Positions 6,840 to 9,283 of a stretch of 9,283 nt of DNA are shown here, in pieces; the stretch's first letter is position 1; the number at the start of each line of letters is the position of its first letter. This DNA is from Bacteroidota bacterium (lineage in GTDB: Bacteria > Bacteroidota > Bacteroidia > NS11-12g > UBA9320): positions 1 to 9,283 of the forward strand of contig CANMPY010000047.1 in the NCBI GenBank assembly GCA_947499775.1, written 5' to 3'. The notes beneath the pieces were generated by a model. It was given only the letters and a program-made list of their open reading frames with translations. It was not told where the DNA came from and searched no databases. Made by a program: the position numbers and the translations under genes.

Positions 6840-8459
6840 TTATTTTTCAATTACCTCCATCCAAAGCCTAAAACCCGTATTTACATTTGGTTTAGAATAG
6901 GTTTCGTGGCTCGAAATGGAAATATACCAGTTATTCGAATTCCACGACCCGCCTTTACTAATGCCCTCTTCAGCTATCATTTCAGCCACATTGCCCGAAC
7001 AATTATATAAACCTAATAAATTTGGAAAGTATGACTTTATTGGCACAGGAATAATGGCGCCATCTACACCTCTGCTAATTGTGTAATCGTTATTTGGATA
7101 TTTATAGGAATAATCGAATCCTGTTTTGAAATAATATTGTTCTTCTAAAGGGCAAAAATTTGCCAAATAACACCCCCTCGAATTTCTGCAATAGGGACCA
7201 CCCCAAGGATACATATAATTTGTGTTGCCTCCTCTAGCCATCCATTGCCATTCCTTTGCGGTGGGCAATCGAAAATTAACTTTTTTGTATTTTCGTTTTT
7301 CAAGGGCATTATAAGATTTGGTAAGCCAAATACAATAGGCTTGTGCTGCTTGAAACGAAATATTAACAACAGGGTAATCGTTAAAACTTGAATGTTTTCC
7401 ATACATTTCATAATATTTATATGGAAAATAAGCAGACCAGTTTTGATATTGGATTTGATTTTCAGGTGTATTGTTTTCAACTAAAAATGTGGCGTATTCA
7501 CTATTGCTTACCTCAGTTGCGCCCACAAAATTCAGCGTGTTTTTGGCTGAGTCTAAAAGGGGTAACTGCTTGAGATGTTTTTTGAAAAATGAAGCATCTA
7601 ATTTTTGAGGTTTTAATACATTTTTGAGTGAAATAATTTCAATAACATATCTAAATCCAATGTCGGCTGCAGCTGTTGAATCGCCATCACGAAAACCAGC
7701 TACATCAATACGCGCATTATACGGAGGTAAGTTCCAGCTTCCTCCTTTGGTTTTGCCGGTTTCTGATACCCATTCGGCAACATTTCCGCTCATATTATAT
7801 AACCCAAACCCATTAGGCCAATATGAGTATACCGATGTGGTGATAAAATCAGATTTGATATCAAAATACCAATAAATGCCCGATGCCTTACAATTTAACC
7901 TCCATTTATTGAGGTCTTTGTTTTTGCCTGTGGTAATTCGAGGGGCATTGCCCTCCCAAGGATAAATAGTTGATTCGGGCAACCCACCTCTAGCAGCTAT
8001 CATCCATTCCTCGGTACTTGGAAGCCGTACTACAAAACTATCAATGATAGAATTGTTTAAGGCAAAATAGGTTTCAAGGCTATCATGCAGCCATTCACAA
8101 TATTTAGTGGCTTGCCTTTGAGAAATATTTACAAGCGGGTAATTTTTATAGGCGGGGTGTTGGAAATAGTATGTAACAAATGGTTCGCAAAAACTAGAAT
8201 TGTTACGCCATTGTAGGCTGTCGGGGAGACTAGCTACGTAATTATCCGGCCTATTTTTTTTTAACCAATTTAAATACGTGCGGTATTCTTGATTAGATAC
8301 TTCCGTTTCGGCCATATATAAAAAATTGCCTAAAATTGGTTTTACATTCGGAATCTCATTAGGCTTAATAAGTTTGGCGACTGGTTTTTCGTTTGGATAA
8401 TTTATTGCAAATGAGTTAAGCGTACAAAAAATTAATATAAAATAAAGGATCAATCTCAT
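6840..8459 (-). CDS. Exported protein with two FGE-sulfatase (SUMF1-like) domains, GldK-like, probably non-catalytic
   Basis: Residues 1-18 (MRLILYFILIFCTLNSFA) form a type I signal peptide; Phe before Cys12 argues against a lipobox. Two copies of the formylglycine-generating-enzyme fold follow, at about 45-275 and 310-539, with the same blocks in the same order: ATEVSNQEY / ATEVSNSEY, YPLVNIS / YPVVNIS, RLPSTEEW / RLPTAKEW, GLYNMSGNVAEW / GLYNCSGNVAEM, KGGSWN in both, and IGFR / TGFR. The two cysteines that true formylglycine-generating enzymes carry between GGSW and GFR are absent from both copies, so sulfatase activation is unlikely. Copy 2 has YPWGGPYCRNSRGCYLANF (417-435), which resembles the type IX secretion/gliding protein GldK (PorK), but GldK is a lipoprotein of different layout, so I do not name it gldK. 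The gene starts 12 bases after the DUF5777 gene ends, which implies co-transcription. A structural or scaffold role at the cell envelope is the reasonable inference; the exact job is unknown. Confidence 0.85.
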   Translation of the reverse strand: MRLILYFILIFCTLNSFAINYPNEKPVAKLIKPNEIPNVKPILGNFLYMAETEVSNQEYRTYLNWLKKNRPDNYVASLPDSLQWRNNSSFCEPFVTYYFQHPAYKNYPLVNISQRQATKYCEWLHDSLETYFALNNSIIDSFVVRLPSTEEWMIAARGGLPESTIYPWEGNAPRITTGKNKDLNKWRLNCKASGIYWYFDIKSDFITTSVYSYWPNGFGLYNMSGNVAEWVSETGKTKGGSWNLPPYNARIDVAGFRDGDSTAAADIGFRYVIEIISLKNVLKPQKLDASFFKKHLKQLPLLDSAKNTLNFVGATEVSNSEYATFLVENNTPENQIQYQNWSAYFPYKYYEMYGKHSSFNDYPVVNISFQAAQAYCIWLTKSYNALEKRKYKKVNFRLPTAKEWQWMARGGNTNYMYPWGGPYCRNSRGCYLANFCPLEEQYYFKTGFDYSYKYPNNDYTISRGVDGAIIPVPIKSYFPNLLGLYNCSGNVAEMIAEEGISKGGSWNSNNWYISISSHETYSKPNVNTGFRLWMEVIEK

Positions 8460-8471
8460 GACGATGAAACG

Positions 8472-9283
8472 TTATTTTCTTCCCCTTATTGTAAACACGC
8501 GTGATACATTAAATCCGAAGCGCACATCGCCTTTGAGCCATTTCCCGGTGGTTTGAGTTATAAATTGTGGGTCGGTCATGCCACGCGAATTGGTAAAGTG
8601 AAGCTGAAACACATGGCCTCCTGTTTCGATGTCGAAACCTAAAGAAAAACTATTGTCATATTGTGGATTTATTTGGTTAGGCAATACATAGTAATATTCA
8701 GCATTTATCGAAACGCGAGGGGTAAGTTTCTGCCGTCCTCCAACGCCTATAGCAAGTACATCATTTTTGTATTTTATCGAATCAATTAAATTGCGATGAA
8801 CCAATGTAGGGGCTATTTGTAACGATGTAGAAGTGTTGAATTTTCGTGCAATAAGGAGTTGATGGGTATAGGAATAGCGTGAGCTAATATAATTTTCTCG
8901 ATTTGGATATTGCCATTTAAGAGTGGTTGCGGCCGAAGAAGCAACATAGGATAATGAAATTGGACAATTTCTTTTTCCAGTACTTTGCCTCAATACTTTT
9001 GCTTTTAAAAAACCATCATAGGTTTTGTCAACATTGGTATGGCCCAAACCCACCATTAGCCAAGGCAAAACGCCATAATCCAACCCAATTTTAACATTGG
9101 CTTGATCAAGCCCGAACCATTCGTACGTTCCGCCATTTAAGTTGCCGAATCGGTGGTTAATTCTAAAATCTAAAACTCCTGCTGCTTGATTTTCAATGCT
9201 ATGTCCATTCATCAAGCGGGTTGTTTTAAACGTGGCAATTGTAAAATTTCGTTCTTCGGTGTGCTGTAAAAGTAACAGTAAGT
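8472..9283 (-). CDS. DUF5777-family outer-membrane beta-barrel protein, N-terminus beyond window edge
   Basis: The frame is open from the stop at 8472-8474 to the right edge, about 270 codons. Just inside the edge it reads LLLLLQ and then TEERNFTIATFKTTRLMNGHSIE. The leucine run looks like the end of a signal peptide and the ATFKTTR-NGHS segment is the usual beginning of the DUF5777 mature domain, so the true start is to the right of 9283. The TTG at 9215 or ATG at 9212 would remove conserved sequence and should not be used. The body alternates short polar and aromatic-hydrophobic stretches (for example YGVLPWLMVGLGHTNVDKTYDGFLKAKV, here only described by its first and last parts: YGVLPWL and FLKAKV), ends GKWLKGDVRFGFNVSRVFTI, and fits an outer-membrane barrel. 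The function of the family is not established. It is the upstream gene of a likely operon with the FGE-fold protein, so the pair may work together at the outer membrane. Confidence 0.82.
   Translation of the reverse strand, partial: LLLLLQHTEERNFTIATFKTTRLMNGHSIENQAAGVLDFRINHRFGNLNGGTYEWFGLDQANVKIGLDYGVLPWLMVGLGHTNVDKTYDGFLKAKVLRQSTGKRNCPISLSYVASSAATTLKWQYPNRENYISSRYSYTHQLLIARKFNTSTSLQIAPTLVHRNLIDSIKYKNDVLAIGVGGRQKLTPRVSINAEYYYVLPNQINPQYDNSFSLGFDIETGGHVFQLHFTNSRGMTDPQFITQTTGKWLKGDVRFGFNVSRVFTIRGRK

Noticed and set aside
6825..6860. Shared terminator between the convergent sucB and FGE-fold genes
   Set aside because: The stops are 2 bases apart and no convincing stem-loop is visible, only an A+T-rich stretch.
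7145..7480. 111-residue open frame on the minus strand inside the FGE-fold gene
   Set aside because: It is a shifted-frame reading of the well-supported FGE-fold gene; it has no family resemblance and no start signal of its own.
6840..8459. Active formylglycine-generating enzyme (sulfatase maturase)
   Set aside because: Neither domain has the paired cysteines between GGSW and GFR, and no sulfatase gene is nearby.
9210..9215. Start of the DUF5777 gene at TTG 9215 or ATG 9212
   Set aside because: The same frame continues to the edge and encodes conserved mature-domain sequence (FTIATFKTTR) preceded by a leucine-rich signal-like stretch, so the true start is outside the window.
1..9283. tRNA, rRNA, CRISPR repeats, insertion sequences or phage genes
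   Set aside because: I saw no cloverleaf, no regularly spaced repeats, no transposase or integrase motifs and no target-site duplications on either strand.

Overview
The window is chromosomal DNA from a member of the Bacteroidota. It is A+T-rich. Several genes are preceded by the phylum's characteristic promoter form (TTTG about 18-20 bases upstream of TAnnTTTG), and ribosome binding sites are weak or absent. The families present also fit: a PA-inserted M36 metallopeptidase, a DUF1343/NamZ exo-muramidase, a GldK-like formylglycine-generating-enzyme-fold protein and a DUF5777 beta-barrel. The sequence does not support a finer placement. I see no tRNA, rRNA, CRISPR array, insertion sequence, phage gene or integration site.

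Layout. Bases 1-2331 (minus) hold a secreted M36 (fungalysin-type) metallopeptidase whose C-terminus lies beyond the left edge. Bases 2332-2529 are intergenic and hold an imperfect hairpin and the likely M36 promoter. Bases 2530-2763 (minus) encode a small acidic protein I do not recognise. Bases 2892-4112 (minus) encode a LolC/LolE-type FtsX-family ABC permease. A 79-base divergent spacer with an 18-bp perfect palindrome separates it from a NamZ-type exo-beta-N-acetylmuramidase at 4192-5523 (plus). A good promoter follows, then the E2 subunit of 2-oxoglutarate dehydrogenase (sucB) at 5602-6837 (plus). Convergent with it, 2 bases away, is a two-gene minus-strand unit: a tandem FGE-fold protein (6840-8459), preceded by a DUF5777 outer-membrane barrel protein (8472 to the right edge, 5' end missing).

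Functional picture. Most of the window concerns the cell envelope: a secreted protease, a lipoprotein-release-type permease, peptidoglycan recycling, an outer-membrane barrel and an exported FGE-fold protein. One central-metabolism gene (sucB) sits among them under its own promoter, with no neighbouring sucA. The genes look like separate small transcription units rather than one system. The items most worth a second look are the duplicated, cysteine-less FGE-fold protein next to the DUF5777 barrel, the 18-bp palindrome over the namZ transcription start, and the orphan acidic protein. I found no convincing evidence of a wholly new multi-gene system.
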